From contig OY754329.1 in the NCBI GenBank assembly GCA_963573305.1, forward strand, positions 66,275,084-66,339,083: a stretch of 64,000 nt of DNA, read 5' to 3'. This DNA is from Pyrrhosoma nymphula (lineage: Eukaryota > Arthropoda > Insecta > Odonata > Coenagrionidae). The translations under genes and the position numbers were made by a program. Numbering within the stretch: position 1 is the stretch's first letter; each line of letters begins with the position of its first letter. Shown here in pieces: positions 11,157 through 23,967 of this stretch. The notes beneath the pieces are model-generated. The model did no database searches. It had not been told where the DNA came from and saw only the letters and a list, made by a program, of their open reading frames with translations.

Positions 11157-14100
11157 GGTCGCCCTTGCAAAAAATAAAAGTTCGTAGTTCACGGCCACAT
11201 GTTGACGTATTGAGTCAATATTATACAGAAATCATTCACTAGTCTGGATTGGAGTTATGGATTGTCTATGAATTTGCGGACGGTGTGAAAATGTTTAACA
11301 TTTAGAATATTTGGACCACCCTAACCTAAGGTTTCTCATTGCATAGTACATTTTGATTCTGGTCCTACAAAGTATGAGTTCCTCCTTACAAATATATTTT
11401 TTATCGAAAATGTTTTAGCTGCCAGTGGAGGCAATAGAATACGAAGAGTTTACATCTGGACGTACGAAGAGTTTACACTGGTTGTTAAGAGGATTTTGAA
11501 TGGACCAAGGTAATGGCCACAAAGAGGAAAGGGGTGTTTGAAGAAGGTTGATGAGTGAAAGCGCTCGGAATAAACAAATTGATGAGTTTCTCAAAATAGA
11601 CGGGGTAGAAGATGTTCAGATGTTTTTTCATATAATTCTTCATAAACAACTATTTTAATGTGATATAAATAAAAGATATTACCGATTGGATTATTAAAAG
11701 AACATTTTCTTTTTGGCAAGGTTGCCGGAAGCTACATAAAAGTCTCTTCAAATGAAGTGTAAGGTAACATTTGGAAAAATTTACATAATTAAATCAGCAA
11801 ACTCTTTAAAAGGCTAATGAACTTCGAAATTTTACGCTAATCGAGCCGCTATATTATGGTTGTCGAGCAAATAATTATAAGTATCACATCATTAACCGGA
11901 GCATGGTAATGAGATTGTTCAATGAAACCGAATTTCACACTTAAATAAAACGCCTGAAAGCCTGCGAGTGAATATTGCCGAAATGAATTATGAGCCCTCA
12001 TTAATTTTGTATTCGAAGATTCTGAATAATTGCAAACCAATAGTATTTCGCGAAACCTTCATATAGCATTTCACGCACTGCATCGAATTCACTTGCCAGT
12101 TCTGACTGATTTGGTAGGGATCACGTAAATGCATTCTGCTTGGTGAAATCTGTTTACCAACTAAGATTTCTCTCCCGGGATTCAGGGATTCTGGTAGTGT
12201 TAAAGCTAATTGAAATTTCACGGAGATTTTCCGTTCCCGGGAAATCTCTGAACCCTTTCTTTAAATTCATTTTAGGTTATTTTATGTTAAACTGAATATT
12301 TTCTAATACAAAAACTACAGAGCTATTCTCTTCTCTCGAATACATTAAAGAGGATTCTACCCATATCATTTGTTTCAGAAAGGCCATTCTTAGCCGCAGG
12401 GCTTTTCTTGACTTGAATAAGAACAAGTGCGAGTGACCGATGTAGAGGCAAATTTAGGTTTTGTAATCGTAAAGTTAAAATTAAAAGTAAAATGTTTTAG
12501 TTATATGTATCGTTTTTCTTTATTTCAAGGCTTTTAAATTTTTCTATAAAATTCCTAGCCAATTCGAAAATATTTTTAGTTAAATTTATTACATTTTACA
12601 TGAAACGAAGCAATGTTCTAATTTGATAAAACTTTCGGTGGAATGCAAATTGATTAAAACTATGCAAAACTCCCAGAAATAATATTTTAGATAGCTCGTC
12701 ATGGAGCTTGCAGAGTTAATTTAGTGGTTATAAAAATAGCTAAAATTACTTCTTCCCTGCACTTTCCCACTCTTTCACAGGATAATTAAGTCTATAGTTT
12801 AGATATTCTGAATAGAATTAAGTCTCTCCTTGGATTTTACGGGATCCCGGGTAGGGAATCACTTTTACTACGAATAAGCATACGGGGGTGAATAGAACAA
12901 CCCTGTTACCATGAGATGACATTAATGAGTAAGTTATTTATTACTTCTACATGTCAAGGACGTGTTATCCTCGCCAACAAAGAAAACTCGTGCGTTTTTT
13001 TCATACTTCAACGAATAGCATTGAAAAGTTCCAGTGTTCGTCTATCTCTGCTAATATTGCTTGCCAAATGTTGCTTGAGATGCAATAGCTACATGCCGGC
13101 TTTTCACGATCACATCCAGGTTTTCGAGAATACCCCAAAATTATTTGTTCATAATGCATGACTGTAAGCCTACATGAAAAATTTAGTGCGGTAAAATTGC
13201 TGAGGAAGATTTCTCAATTATATTCGGTGAAAATTTCTTCCATTTCCTTTCAGCGGCAATGCCCATTTAACGGCGGCGGTAGATTAAATTTCACTGCATT
13301 ACACGGCTCCTTTTAGACATAATATTAAAAATGACAGGGAAAAATTTTAGTAATATCTATAGGTAAATTATTTTAATGCCATAAAACATAGGAAATAAAA
13401 TGCCTATTTTGATATCAGAGGTAAAAAAAACTCAACGTGCGCACGCTCCTTGAAGATAACTTAAGCTGAAAAGATACGATGAAGATGTTAGAAGTGCAAA
13501 TGTTTGGAGCAGTCATATAGGCTTTGGGATAGCTGGGAGGCTATGGTTAAGAGTAAGTAAGTGTCTCAAAATTCCAATTATAGTCCTGAAGACACAAGAC
13601 GTAGGGATGAGTTGGAATACAGAATGAGCAAGAGAGTACAGAAAAGAGTTTCTTACGTCCACGGAGACTTACCTGACTCCTTTCAAAGCTGCAAGATTAG
13701 CAGAATACAATGAAACAAAAAGACACCCAAATTGTGAAGTCTAAGGTGATGGCCCGGAATTTCATCAAATTACTTGGTGTGTCATCAAGTTTCGTAGACT
13801 TACACACTCAGATAAGACTTTCCGGCAACGGCACGCCTGAAAGAACTCAAAGAAGATGTATTTACGCAGCTAAACCTTTTCGCATGCCAGGATAAGAGAA
13901 AGAAGGGGAAAGTTTAAGCAGAGAGGACATCACACTGAGAAAATAGATAGGCACAGATACGTCAACATAAACTCCTCTTCATTTGTTGTACTGACCACGC
14001 ATACATATATTGACTAAATAAAGGTTATATGTGAGTATATTCTTTTATATTGCTACCTTGAGATGAAAATTCGCAGTAACATCATTAAATTAAAAGGTGA

Positions 14101-15084
14101 ATACGAGTTATTATTTCGTTTTAATTAGCCACAAATGTTTCCTTTCATTTCATGCGGCATCTCTCCCAATGCTGAATTCATCACTCCCCACCTTAGTATC
14201 ATTTTATCATTTTAAAGTTTTATTAATGACTGGAAGCTTTACTCATGATGCCATGCATAGGATACAAGAAAAGGAGATAAAATATAAAGCACTTATGCAG
14301 ATATAATTTGAATCATACACGATTTTTTCGATGAAACTTTTAATAAAACACTGCAAGTATTTTCTTCAATTAAAATCAAAGGAACTAAAATAAGGTTAAA
14401 ATTTTAAGTTCATTCATTGTACGACACCTAAAGAGTGCTTTAAGTTCATAATATACTGTGATAGTCATATTGAAAAAAACATGCATTATCGTTAACCTGG
14501 ATCTTAATATCTTTGAAATTGTGATTTTTACAGAGGATCTGCAAGTTATAAAACATGCTGACAATAATTGTAATTAAATGTTGTATGAAGAACTATTTTT
14601 AAAATACCCTAGGAACAAATCAACAGTACAGGGTATCAGGCATTATCGTTGACAAAAGTTGGTGACATTTTGCAACTGTTTCCAAAGTGAATGAAGGATC
14701 TCCTTAGAAGTAACATGGTGAAGAGGGTGACGGGGGCAGGTAATGTAAAAATAGCCAAAGAGGTGAGAGAAAAATAGAAGTTAATGACGACATGAAAGGA
14801 GGGAAAAGACATTAAGAGCTTAAGAGATAACGTATTTGAAGGAATGAATAGTATTGCTATTAGAACTTCAGAGATATCTCTCTATGGCCGAGAAAGTCAG
14901 AAACAGAAACGCATATGATGGGCTCATCGTTAATTCGCTACAATACGTATGATGGTAGATGTTAGTACTTGGTGAACTCTTCCCTCAAAAATCATACCTA
15001 ATATAAAGTAAAAAAGAATATTGACCCTGAAAGTTTTTGGCCAGGACTGTGCGACAGATCAACCATTTATAGCTCTCTCCAAAC
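11157..15084. other. AT-rich DNA without a recognised gene
   Basis: Open frames are at most about 80 codons and carry no recognisable domain. CCCGGGA occurs at several points near 12175-12240 and 12850, without a clear element structure. No RNA gene was seen. Confidence 0.55.
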
Positions 15085-15425
15085 TTCCTGGTGCTTCTCA
15101 TTGAATAATATTGGGGCATGGGATACGGTACCTTCAAGATCTTGCAAAATGAGGAAAGAAGGTTTTTAATGTCGAAAGTCAGTCAGAAAACCATACAATT
15201 GATGCCAACACTAGCACTTTGCGAAGTGGGAATACTCACAACTATCAATCGTCCCATTTCGAATAGTATCACAATGAGACCTAAATATAGATTCCCTTGT
15301 AAGGTCTTAGCGATGGGTGATTTTAACGTTGATTGTGTGTGCCTTGTGCCTTTTTCGCCGAGTAGTTTGTTCCCCCACCTCACTCTTTCTCGTTCCCTCC
15401 CTCTCTTCCTCTCGGTTCTTCAAAT
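15085..15425 (+). repeat. Diverged direct duplication, copy 1
   Basis: This segment resembles 15515-15850 in the same order and orientation. Shared landmarks are ttggggcatgggatacgg, a block around gcacttt/cgcttcgagaagtggga, gatgggtgattttaac, and a terminal CT-rich tract (ctcactctttctcgttccct). One plus-strand frame (15118-15429) reads through most of it and contains AMGDFNVD by chance; the other copy does not conserve it. The unit is unidentified and could be a local tandem duplication or two insertions of one repeat. Confidence 0.6.
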
Positions 15426-15514
15426 ATGATAGGACTCCTTGGTTCTTGGTCCTTCTAAGACTTCACAGGCAATCGTAGAGCATGGTATTTTACCGGCTGC
15501 ATTGTATAGTTGTC

Positions 15515-15850
15515 GCAGAAATTCCTGGCACTGCGTAGTGAACGATTTTGGGACATGAGATACGGAACTTTCAAAGTCGTGCTAAGGGGTGGAGGATGGC
15601 TGTTTGGCGTGAGCCTTAATAATTGCTGACAGAACAAGCGCTTCGAGAAGTGGGATGACTCAACAAAACCTCCCGTTCAGTTTCAACTCGTCTCTCATGA
15701 TCTCTGGTTAACTCATGACTATGGATGATTTTAACCACTTGCCTATCAGCCCTGCGTTTTCGCTTTTTGCGCGCAGTACTTTGTATCCCCTGCATCACAC
15801 TCTCTCTCGTTTGCCTCCCTCTTTCCCTCTCCGTCCTATCCCTTCACCCC
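15515..15850 (+). repeat. Diverged direct duplication, copy 2
   Basis: This is the second copy of the unit at 15085-15425, offset by about 430 bp. It has tttgggacatgagatacgga, ttcgagaagtgggatgact, tatggatgattttaacc and a CT-rich end with tctctctcgtttgcctccct. Reading frames are not conserved between copies, which argues against a coding role. Confidence 0.6.
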
Positions 15851-18054
15851 CTCCATTTCTGACTCCCCTTCTTCACGTGCAGGTCTGCGCCAGTAACTTT
15901 TGCGAGAGCTGTACGACCCGCACGTGGTTCTGAAGAGGGAGGGATAAGGCACGGTGGACGGGAAGGAAAGCAAGCGAGGAAGTGCTTAGTGTGGTTGGTG
16001 AGGAAAAATAATTTCTGGATGAGATTAGGATGTAAATAAGGTGGTTGGGAGAGGTAATGAGGATCAAAGGATTACTTTAGACTGTGATAGAGGTGGGTGA
16101 GATGTTGTGAAAGCGGCGAAGTGGAAGAAATAGGAATGAAGGAGGGTAGGACGTAGGCTGAGGCGAAGAAGGAAATACTGGAGGTAGATAGGGCCCTTCA
16201 CATGTTAAAACGTTGAGGATTTTTATTTAATTCCATTGAAACCAACCTTAACCGGTATGTTACCTTAAAAATAATAAAAAAAACGTACCAACCATTTATT
16301 TGAAAGAATACCTGCAAGGACGTCCTAGAAGGTTGTCCCATCATCAATACAACGTGACCATCCCGCAGAGGCTATTCCAAGGCCGTACTCCCAAAAAGGG
16401 TGCCATCCAACCTGTTGACAAGTCAACCCAGGCACTTCCACACCCACGGTTGATGGGTCCGTTGTGTACGCAATAAATATGCTAAAATACAATACGGATC
16501 CAAGCGGAAGAGGAGACCAGCAGAGAACCCGGTCATGCATATGTGCAGCAGGAAAATATGCAAATATCTCATCATGTTGTTGAGCGGGTTCAGCTCCCCG
16601 GCTTATTTTCTCGAGTGGAAAAAAAAGCGCAGAGAGATGGCCTGGCTATCCACGCAGTGAAATGTTTCTCCTTTTTATTTTTATCCTCCTAGACTTTTAT
16701 GCAGCGGTGAGAATAGGGAAATAAGGTGTTGTGGTGTATTTGGGGTATGATTGGAGAGCCTGAATGAGGCTCTCTCGCTAACGGGAAGGTAATTTTTTAG
16801 CCGAAAGAAACGAGATGGAATGAATTCTATGAGCGACGAACCCTCAAAATAATTATATGTACGTAGAATATACTGTTGTTTTTTTCCACGAATATTTCTC
16901 TTTTGAAGCAAAAAATCAATAACTTACTCCTAGTTAAATTTTCATTGGTGTCAAGATGAAATCACAAACGTTTTCACGAGGTCTATACTATTACCTCTTT
17001 TAATAATCGCAATATTTCACATTGCCGCAATCGCAAACAGTTTCCCGTCAACTTTAGGGAAATTTGCATAGAAAAGGATCTATATACTTCACGGTAATTC
17101 AAGCGGGTGATGTTCCTAATTGACTGGCAGCGGCCTCAGGTCTTCGACAGCAAGAATTTTTAAAACTTGTAGTGGAAAATGAGCATATTGGGCAGCGACT
17201 CTCTGGCTTCAAAATCATACACATGAAGAAAGAGATTTCATATTTCGTAAATTTAAATACATTAACAAAGTAAATATCTTACATACTCCAAAAAATGGAG
17301 TATTATTGTCATAATTTTCAATAATTTCCGGGGGAGGGACCCCCATTAGGCTTGACTCAGACTCCCTGGGTTATCTTACCTCTTAAAAATGTTCTGGACT
17401 CCACCCTTCGCCTTCCAAAGCCAAACTATAGATACACCTCTGCAAGGTAGTGGGAATATTAAGATGTTTTTATGTTCAATCAGAGATAGGTAACTATATC
17501 TGTGAAAGTTATCTGTAATATCGATTTAAAATTTTTATCATTACTCTATGAATACTTTCGGATGAAATGTTTTCAATCAATTGAATGGTTTGGAAGAGTA
17601 ACTACGCTGCTCATTAGCAGTAGAAAAATATATATAAATATAAAAACATATCACTAGTAGGGAAAATGTCAGCTTATGATTTTATGAACTTAAATATCTC
17701 GACTTAGCTCTTATTCTTTTCATATCGTCTTCTAATGGACGAAAAAGTACTATGAGTACAGATTCAGTTTTAAAATGACGACTAAATATTTTTTTTGAGA
17801 TCTGCTTTTTTATGTCTGTCTAGAGAATGTAAAAGAATATAAGAAACTATCACTTGGTTTTAGCTTAGCTGCACGTGACTTTCGGTCAAAATTCAGATAT
17901 GTATTCTCACCATATAATCTGACTTGGGTTGTTTATGTTACTTAATATTGCACCGAGTTCCTTCTAAAATACATGTATCTCAGCATTTTTGAGTCATTTG
18001 ATATAGTGCAAGGATGTATAGGCTAAATTTCGAGGAAAATGAAACCACGTGTAC
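15851..18054. other. No recognised gene
   Basis: A purine-rich tract at about 15940-16190 is followed by AT-rich sequence. The slightly GC-richer stretch 16330-16530 has frames on both strands but no recognisable domain. Confidence 0.5.
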
Positions 18055-18238
18055 CTAGCAGAGAAAATCATGTTACCTTAGTCACATTTTCGTAACAAGA
18101 TCTTCTACTACGCTCTACTAGCAGAGGAAATCATGTTACCTTAGTCATATTTTCCTAACAAGATCTTCTACTACGCTCTACTAGCAGAGGAAATCATGTT
18201 ACCTTAGTCATATTTTCCTAACAAGATCTTCTACTATG
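18055..18238 (+). repeat. 63-bp tandem repeat, three copies
   Basis: Units start at 18055, 18118 and 18181 with ctagcagag and share catgttaccttagtcatatt followed by aacaagatcttctacta. Copies 2 and 3 are nearly identical. Copy 1 differs at a few bases and copy 3 fades after 18235, where the sequence becomes unique. This is a minisatellite-type array with recent expansion of the last two units. Confidence 0.93.
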
Positions 18239-18948
18239 CTTTAAGCTCCACTTATTCTTTAAGTTTGTTTTAATTCCTACTCTAAAATCCACGCGCAAAA
18301 GGGTTTTTATATGTTGTAATTTCACAAGAAGCTTCTGGAGGAAACCGAATCAGTCAGCAAATTGTTCCATCAAATGATGCAAGGTAAAATAATTAATCAC
18401 TCTCATTTCCTGAGATCAAAATATCTAGCAAAGAGCAAAAATGCTTTGGGAACGACACTTCAAAGAGATTTTCAACATTACGTTCCAGTTTTTTTCACAA
18501 AGGCTCGGCCACATGAGCACTTAAATTGAGGGCAGGAGCAACAATGGCACACTTAGAAGCGTAAGATTGCAACACAGTAGGGCAATATATAAACTTCAAG
18601 GTTACGGAGGCTATTTTCGAACAAAAAAGGGTACTCTTCAGCTTCTTGTAACGAGAGCACTGGGTACGAAGAAAGGAATTGTTGACCAATTTAAGAGGCG
18701 AAAGCAATCGAGAGACAAGGAGAAGAAGAAGAAAATGGACCATGCTCGAAGTTCCTGAACACTGGAGAACGAGCAGTAGCAGGTTCCGCTTCTCGCGAGG
18801 GTTCACGTAGAAGGGCTTCAGATGGAGAAAAAAATATGTTACAGCCTCCCATTGTATGAACGTAATCTTCCATCGTCGAATTTCACGGCGAAGATATTTT
18901 TTTCTCCACACACCCATAATATCTTGGGGCATGCGTGTTCAACGGGGA
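18239..18948. other. No recognised gene; 145-codon frame on minus strand
   Basis: The minus-strand frame 18495-18932 is 145 codons but matches nothing I know and has a skewed, hydrophobic composition. Overlapping frames on both strands suggest chance openness rather than coding. Confidence 0.4.
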
Positions 18949-19100
18949 CACGACACCATCTCATGTGTCGAGGGAGATTACTACTGGGAATGGGAGCAAC
19001 GAGAAAGGCATGCGATGACTACGACATCGAAAGTAAAGAGGACAAAATAAACTTCAGACACTCCAACGAAAATTGCCAGCGTGGACGATGCACGCTACCG
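18949..19100 (+). repeat. Interspersed repeat family A, plus copy
   Basis: About 150 bp, similar to the reverse complement of 22689-22850. Both contain gggagattact-ctgggaat, acgagaaag, and an aaag-aaa-gacaa-at-aac run followed by cagacactc. Translation in one frame is also similar between copies (RGRLLLGMGATRK here, RGRLLLGIGATRK there, then KEDKINFRHSNEN against KDKMNSRHSTEN). No known protein is recognised. It may be a fragment of an unidentified transposon frame or a non-coding repeat. Confidence 0.6.
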
Positions 19101-21670
19101 TTGCATTTACAAGCCTGCTTATCTACATTTATCTTCTCTAGAATTTAGACATGGCTTTCGTAGATGTTTTTATATGATAATTTTATTTTAAAATAAACAT
19201 GAAATACACTTTAAATAAGCAACATTGTACGAAAGGACTAAAAGGCCTAGCAGGGAGAGTGTTAAGTATACTGAATAAGTAATTTATGACACTTTTCAAA
19301 TTGAGATAAGGTAATTCCAGAGCTTTTCTGCAGATGCACCGTAGATTTATCGGCCACAGAAAATCGGAGAAGAGTTTGAAACCAAAAAAGTATACGATTA
19401 TAGAGTTATCAAATCAAAACAAGATGAAAGGGGAACGTTATTGTTAGAAATTTTATGTTCAGTTGTTCAAAGCCAGGTAACAATACCCACGATGAGATAA
19501 TTTCGCAGGGTTATGCGGGATTAAGCCTGAGACTCCGTCGCTTGTGCTCCTAAAATTACGCTCATTATATTCAATGAGTAGATAGATAAAATGTTGGCAT
19601 TAACGTTGAGTGGTTTCTAGCCTATGGAAGGATTAGATTAGTATATGCCTTGAAGGATATTATGACAGAACTGAGATTTTGTTTGGCGGTATCACTTGTC
19701 ATTAATTATAATGGCATCCTACAGTTACCGGTTGAAGTAGGTTTAAATATGAGTAACCACCCTATAGACTTTTATCGGCGCAGACTGATATCACCTGCAG
19801 AAATTACTTTCTACTTCTCTCCATTCGTTCTACCTCTCTTCAAGAAGTTCATAAACCCTATTCTTTTCCATCTACTTCCCCTCTTGCCCAACATTATCCA
19901 TTAAATCACGGCATCCAGCAACCCTTAGCCCCTCATTATCCTCCTCCAACTACCTATTCTACACCTCTACATTATCAGGCAGCCCCTCTATAATCATAGA
20001 CAGTAGTACATTATCATTCTCCTTATGTCTTCCAGAGAGTTTCCTCTCCTCGCCCACCATGTAAAGCCCACTATGTCAGTTTGTCTTTGTCACATACTAT
20101 ACCTTACAATTTCAAGTTTTATTTTGAATATGAAATAGCGTAGAAGGATCATACTTTTGCTAACATTAGTGATAGGAATTATTTTCTATGTGTATTTATT
20201 TATATAGTAATTAATGTTATAGACCAGTGAGCACAAAGTGAGCGATATAAAAATAAACTTTCATCTCTCTCGCACCATTTAGTCTATTTTCACTGTATTA
20301 ATTGTTCTGTATCATATTTACACGTAAAATAAAATACTCAACCTTAAAGTCAGGATTGATTCCTATTCATTCCACGTATTGCCTAAAAAATATTCTAGAC
20401 TCAAATTCCGTCCCTTTTCCCGAATTTTCCCGAAGATCAGGCCTGCATCAATGAACTTTTCTTATCTAAAATATCTTTATTAGTTGGTATCTCATCAAAA
20501 TGTTTATCGTCATTTTCGAGATAAAATTTACAATACACGTTTTACTCGATAGTACTCGTTTAAAAGTGAAAAAAAATTAAAAAACACGCCCTCATCCTCA
20601 CACAATCAGGACAACTCGTTCCTTTCGGAAGAATGGAGAAGAATGGGCAAGACAATGTGGCAGAAACAAATCGAAAAGCACTTCAGTACGAGAAGCATGG
20701 AAGAGCCATGACCTTGCCGTTGTGCAAGGGAAGGATGCGTTCCGGAGGAGGAGCGGATGCAAACGAGGTCGCCTTGACGACGGCTGCACATAAGACGAGC
20801 GATATGAAGGGGGTGTGGCAGACATAATGAGGATGGATGCAGCAGAAAGGCGGGGGTGTGAGCGGACTTAGTGCACACCGTAAGTTCACCCTTCATGTGA
20901 TCTTCGGATACTTGAGTCCTTTTATCCATTCCTTTCCTTCTTTCCCTTCGGATAACAGTTCCAGGAGTCTGGAATATATTTCGCGAGACGGTTTATAACA
21001 GATTTTCCCTCCTGGGATGGGAAGATCCCCGTAGAATTTCATGTAGGTAACATAAACTTATCGGAAAATTACACGATATTTTTCTTCTAAATAAGATTGT
21101 GGTTATTTTTTGTTTAACTGGGAAATCCTTCGAACACAAAATTCGGAACATGTGTCTTCTGTTGAATATATTGAAGACGACTCACGTCAATAGAATCGGA
21201 AGGGCTCGTCAATAGAATCATACTCAACTATAGCCTTTTTCCTGACTAGTTTGAGAACAATATTGAGTATATCGAACAGTATTGAGTAACATCGATTCTG
21301 AAACTCTAGAAGTTCTAGAGGCATATTGAAATCGCAGCATAGTTTTCTTTTATTTACTGATTTTCTTTATTTCAGGGTAATTTATATTTTATTCAAATTT
21401 TCAGAGAAATCTAAAGACGTTTTTTCATATCACGTGTTTATTACAAAATTCGGTGAAATAGAACAAACATTTTGGTCGTGAAAATATTTCGTAGAATTTG
21501 AAAGCATATTTCATTATGACCTTTCACAAAAATATTATTTTAATTTAATAATCGTGCATATTGTAAAGCTCATTAAAGGACTGTAAAAAAGTAATACTTA
21601 TTCATTTGTTTCCCTTTTCTACTTTTTCTCGGTTAATTAAGTTTTAATAAATATGTGGAAATTATGTAGA
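19101..21670. other. No recognised gene
   Basis: AT-rich DNA with a CT-rich tract at 19800-20060 and a GC-richer patch at 20590-20900, where frames are open on both strands (up to 107 codons). No domain was recognised in any of them. Confidence 0.5.
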
Positions 21671-21720
21671 CAAGGCAAAGGTCCGTGGTTTGATTCTCGG
21701 TCCAGGTCGATTTTTTCCTA
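21671..21720 (+). repeat. tRNA-derived SINE fragment (B-box half)
   Basis: The segment gtccgtggtttgattctcgg followed by tccaggtcgatttttt resembles the 3' half of a tRNA-derived SINE head: a B-box-like GGTTTGATTCT, then a CCAGG-containing closing strand and a T-run. No A box is visible upstream, so the copy is probably truncated at its 5' end. Confidence 0.5.
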
Positions 21721-22252
21721 TGGCAATTTCTATAAAGTTCATCACCGTAATTGCGGCTGCCATTAATATCTTAATATATAAATGTGTTAATGTATAACTT
21801 TTAACCAATACATTTTCATAGCTACACAGTTTAAGCACAAAATTATGAAGGCAAGAAAAGTCGTACTCTTTAAGTAATTAGCATTCAAATTGAACAACAT
21901 AAAAAGTAAAATTACAGTTAATTTCCCATTTTACAAGATTTTGTTCAACTATTTGCATAGTCTTTGAGGAGTGTTACAAAATCAAGGATTACCTTTAATT
22001 TTGACCCAGATTTAAAGAATTTATTTCAGAATTAAGAAAATAGTGATACATTTTATTGCTAACCCATTACATTACGTCCGTATAATACATTGAGAAATGT
22101 TACGATAATATTCAATTCGTTTCGCCGATGTTATTCATTATCTCCAGATAACTGTGTCAATTAAGAAATCATATCACAGCGTTGGTAGGCAATTCGCTCT
22201 ATCAATAAGTTCAAAAAGGGAGGAATCAGGCGAGATGTTGTGGAATATGAAC

Positions 22253-22291
22253 ATAATAAGAACTAAGTTGCATCGTCTTAGTTCTTATTAT
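22253..22291. repeat. Perfect 15-bp inverted repeat (hairpin)
   Basis: ataataagaactaag at 22253-22267 is the exact reverse complement of 22277-22291, with a 9-nt loop. No T-run or promoter accompanies it, so its role is unknown. It may be a remnant of a foldback element. Confidence 0.85.
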
Positions 22292-22688
22292 CAATAAGTT
22301 GCTCTACGGTGGAAGTGCTCATGCTCAGTCACCGTAAAAATTGAATATACGCGTTTTGCAAGCGTATAAGCTTTTTAAAACATATGCGCAGGCCATTTTT
22401 GGTGAATAAAAAATGGAAAAATTAATTTGAGCAAAGCTCATGCATGCCTATGCGAGAAAAAAATTGAAGAAAATCTATATCCTGAGTGAACATGGTGTTA
22501 ACTGATCCCTCTTATCTTAGAGTATATTCTAAATAGAATTAAGTTTATTACGGAATATTCCGTATTCCGCGAAGAGAATAACTACCATACAGGAATAAAG
22601 GGATAAGCAAAAGGCCTCGAAATGAGAAACCCTGGTTCAGGAGATGATGCATTATTTTCTGGGGTTGTTGGAAAAATGGTTTTGTCAC

Positions 22689-22850
22689 CCCCGTTGCGTG
22701 CATTGCACATGTTAGTAATTCTCGGTAGAGTGTCTGCTGTTCATCTTGTCTTTTTCTTTGCTGTCCTTGTTGCCATTGTAAGACTTTCTCGTCGCACCTA
22801 TTCCCAGAAGTAATCTCCCACGACGCACGAGGTCGTGTTTCATGCTCCAT
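22689..22850 (-). repeat. Interspersed repeat family A, minus copy
   Basis: This is the reverse-oriented partner of 18949-19100, starting in a cacgac-containing segment and running through gggagattacttctgggaat. The frame carrying RGRLLLGIGATRK is open here over about 70 codons (22712-22924, minus strand). Confidence 0.6.
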
Positions 22851-23924
22851 GAAAACGCCATGGTGTAACCTATGGAGGGGATCGTCTTGAATAGGGGTAG
22901 TAGGTTATTCGTGATATTGACCAAAACATTGAGGTCATCTGCGAGTGGATAAATATGGGTTTGTTCTGTAGTGTAGAATTATTTGGACAACTGAGGAAGG
23001 TTCGAGAGAAAACATGCCTACACTTTGACCTAATGTAACTGAAAGGCATCGTTGGGCATCAGACTACATGCAGTGGAATGCTTCAATTTCATCATAGTGA
23101 AATTGCAATTTTTGAATTGAAAATTTTGGAGTTACGACGCATTTCAGTCTGCTTATCAACCATCAAGCAACTGAGATACTTACGTAGCCAACATCAGTAT
23201 GGCCATGTAATCTGAAACACGTCATAGCAACAAAGCTTTCTTCGTGGAAAGGTGATATTTCCTTTTAATAATGAAAAATCAGACATTAGATATTTTACAA
23301 ATTTTAGGTAGCAATGGATGCATCAGTGAGGTTTTTATTTTATCTTAAATGGCGATATCACATTACTAAATCATAAAAACAACTAAAATGGCTTATATAA
23401 ATAAAGAAACTGCTTTATTTGTATCTATCCTTGAAAGTTTTGAGACAATATTTTCTCCGTGTATCTAAAGGCCCTTCATCTTAAAAACAGATACAATCGC
23501 CTAACAAGATCCCGCCGTAGAGATCTGCAAATCGTACGACATGAAACGCAAATATATCTTCAATCCATCATAGCCATAATATCCCGTGGATGAAAGTCAG
23601 TAAATGTGATGTAAAAATCTGCTAATATATTCCTCATTTTAAATAAGAACTCTTTACAACAATATTTTTGTAAAAATTAAAGTCTGAAGAAGAAAATCAC
23701 TGTATAGTGCATAATATGCACTCTGTCCTAAAATACTCGTATTACGTTGGTAAACGTAAAATTAATGTAACATCATGTGTAATTTCTACAATTTGTCCAT
23801 TGTATTGCTTCTATTGACACTATTATCATTTTGTAAAATTTAATGGCAGAGGATTTAAATTTTTTGTAGTCGCTTGCATTACATTTTTGATACGGAAAGC
23901 AACTATTCGTTGATAATTCGCTTC

Positions 23925-23967
<43 letters not shown>

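Noticed and set aside
11325..11338. ccctaacctaagg, reminiscent of the insect telomere repeat
   Set aside because: Only about two imperfect units; not an array.
15307..15334. AMGDFNVD string resembling the endonuclease motif of non-LTR elements
   Set aside because: No other endonuclease motif surrounds it, and the duplicated copy at 15.7 kb does not preserve it.
18495..18932. 145-codon minus-strand frame
   Set aside because: No recognisable motif; overlapping frames on the other strand. Openness looks accidental.
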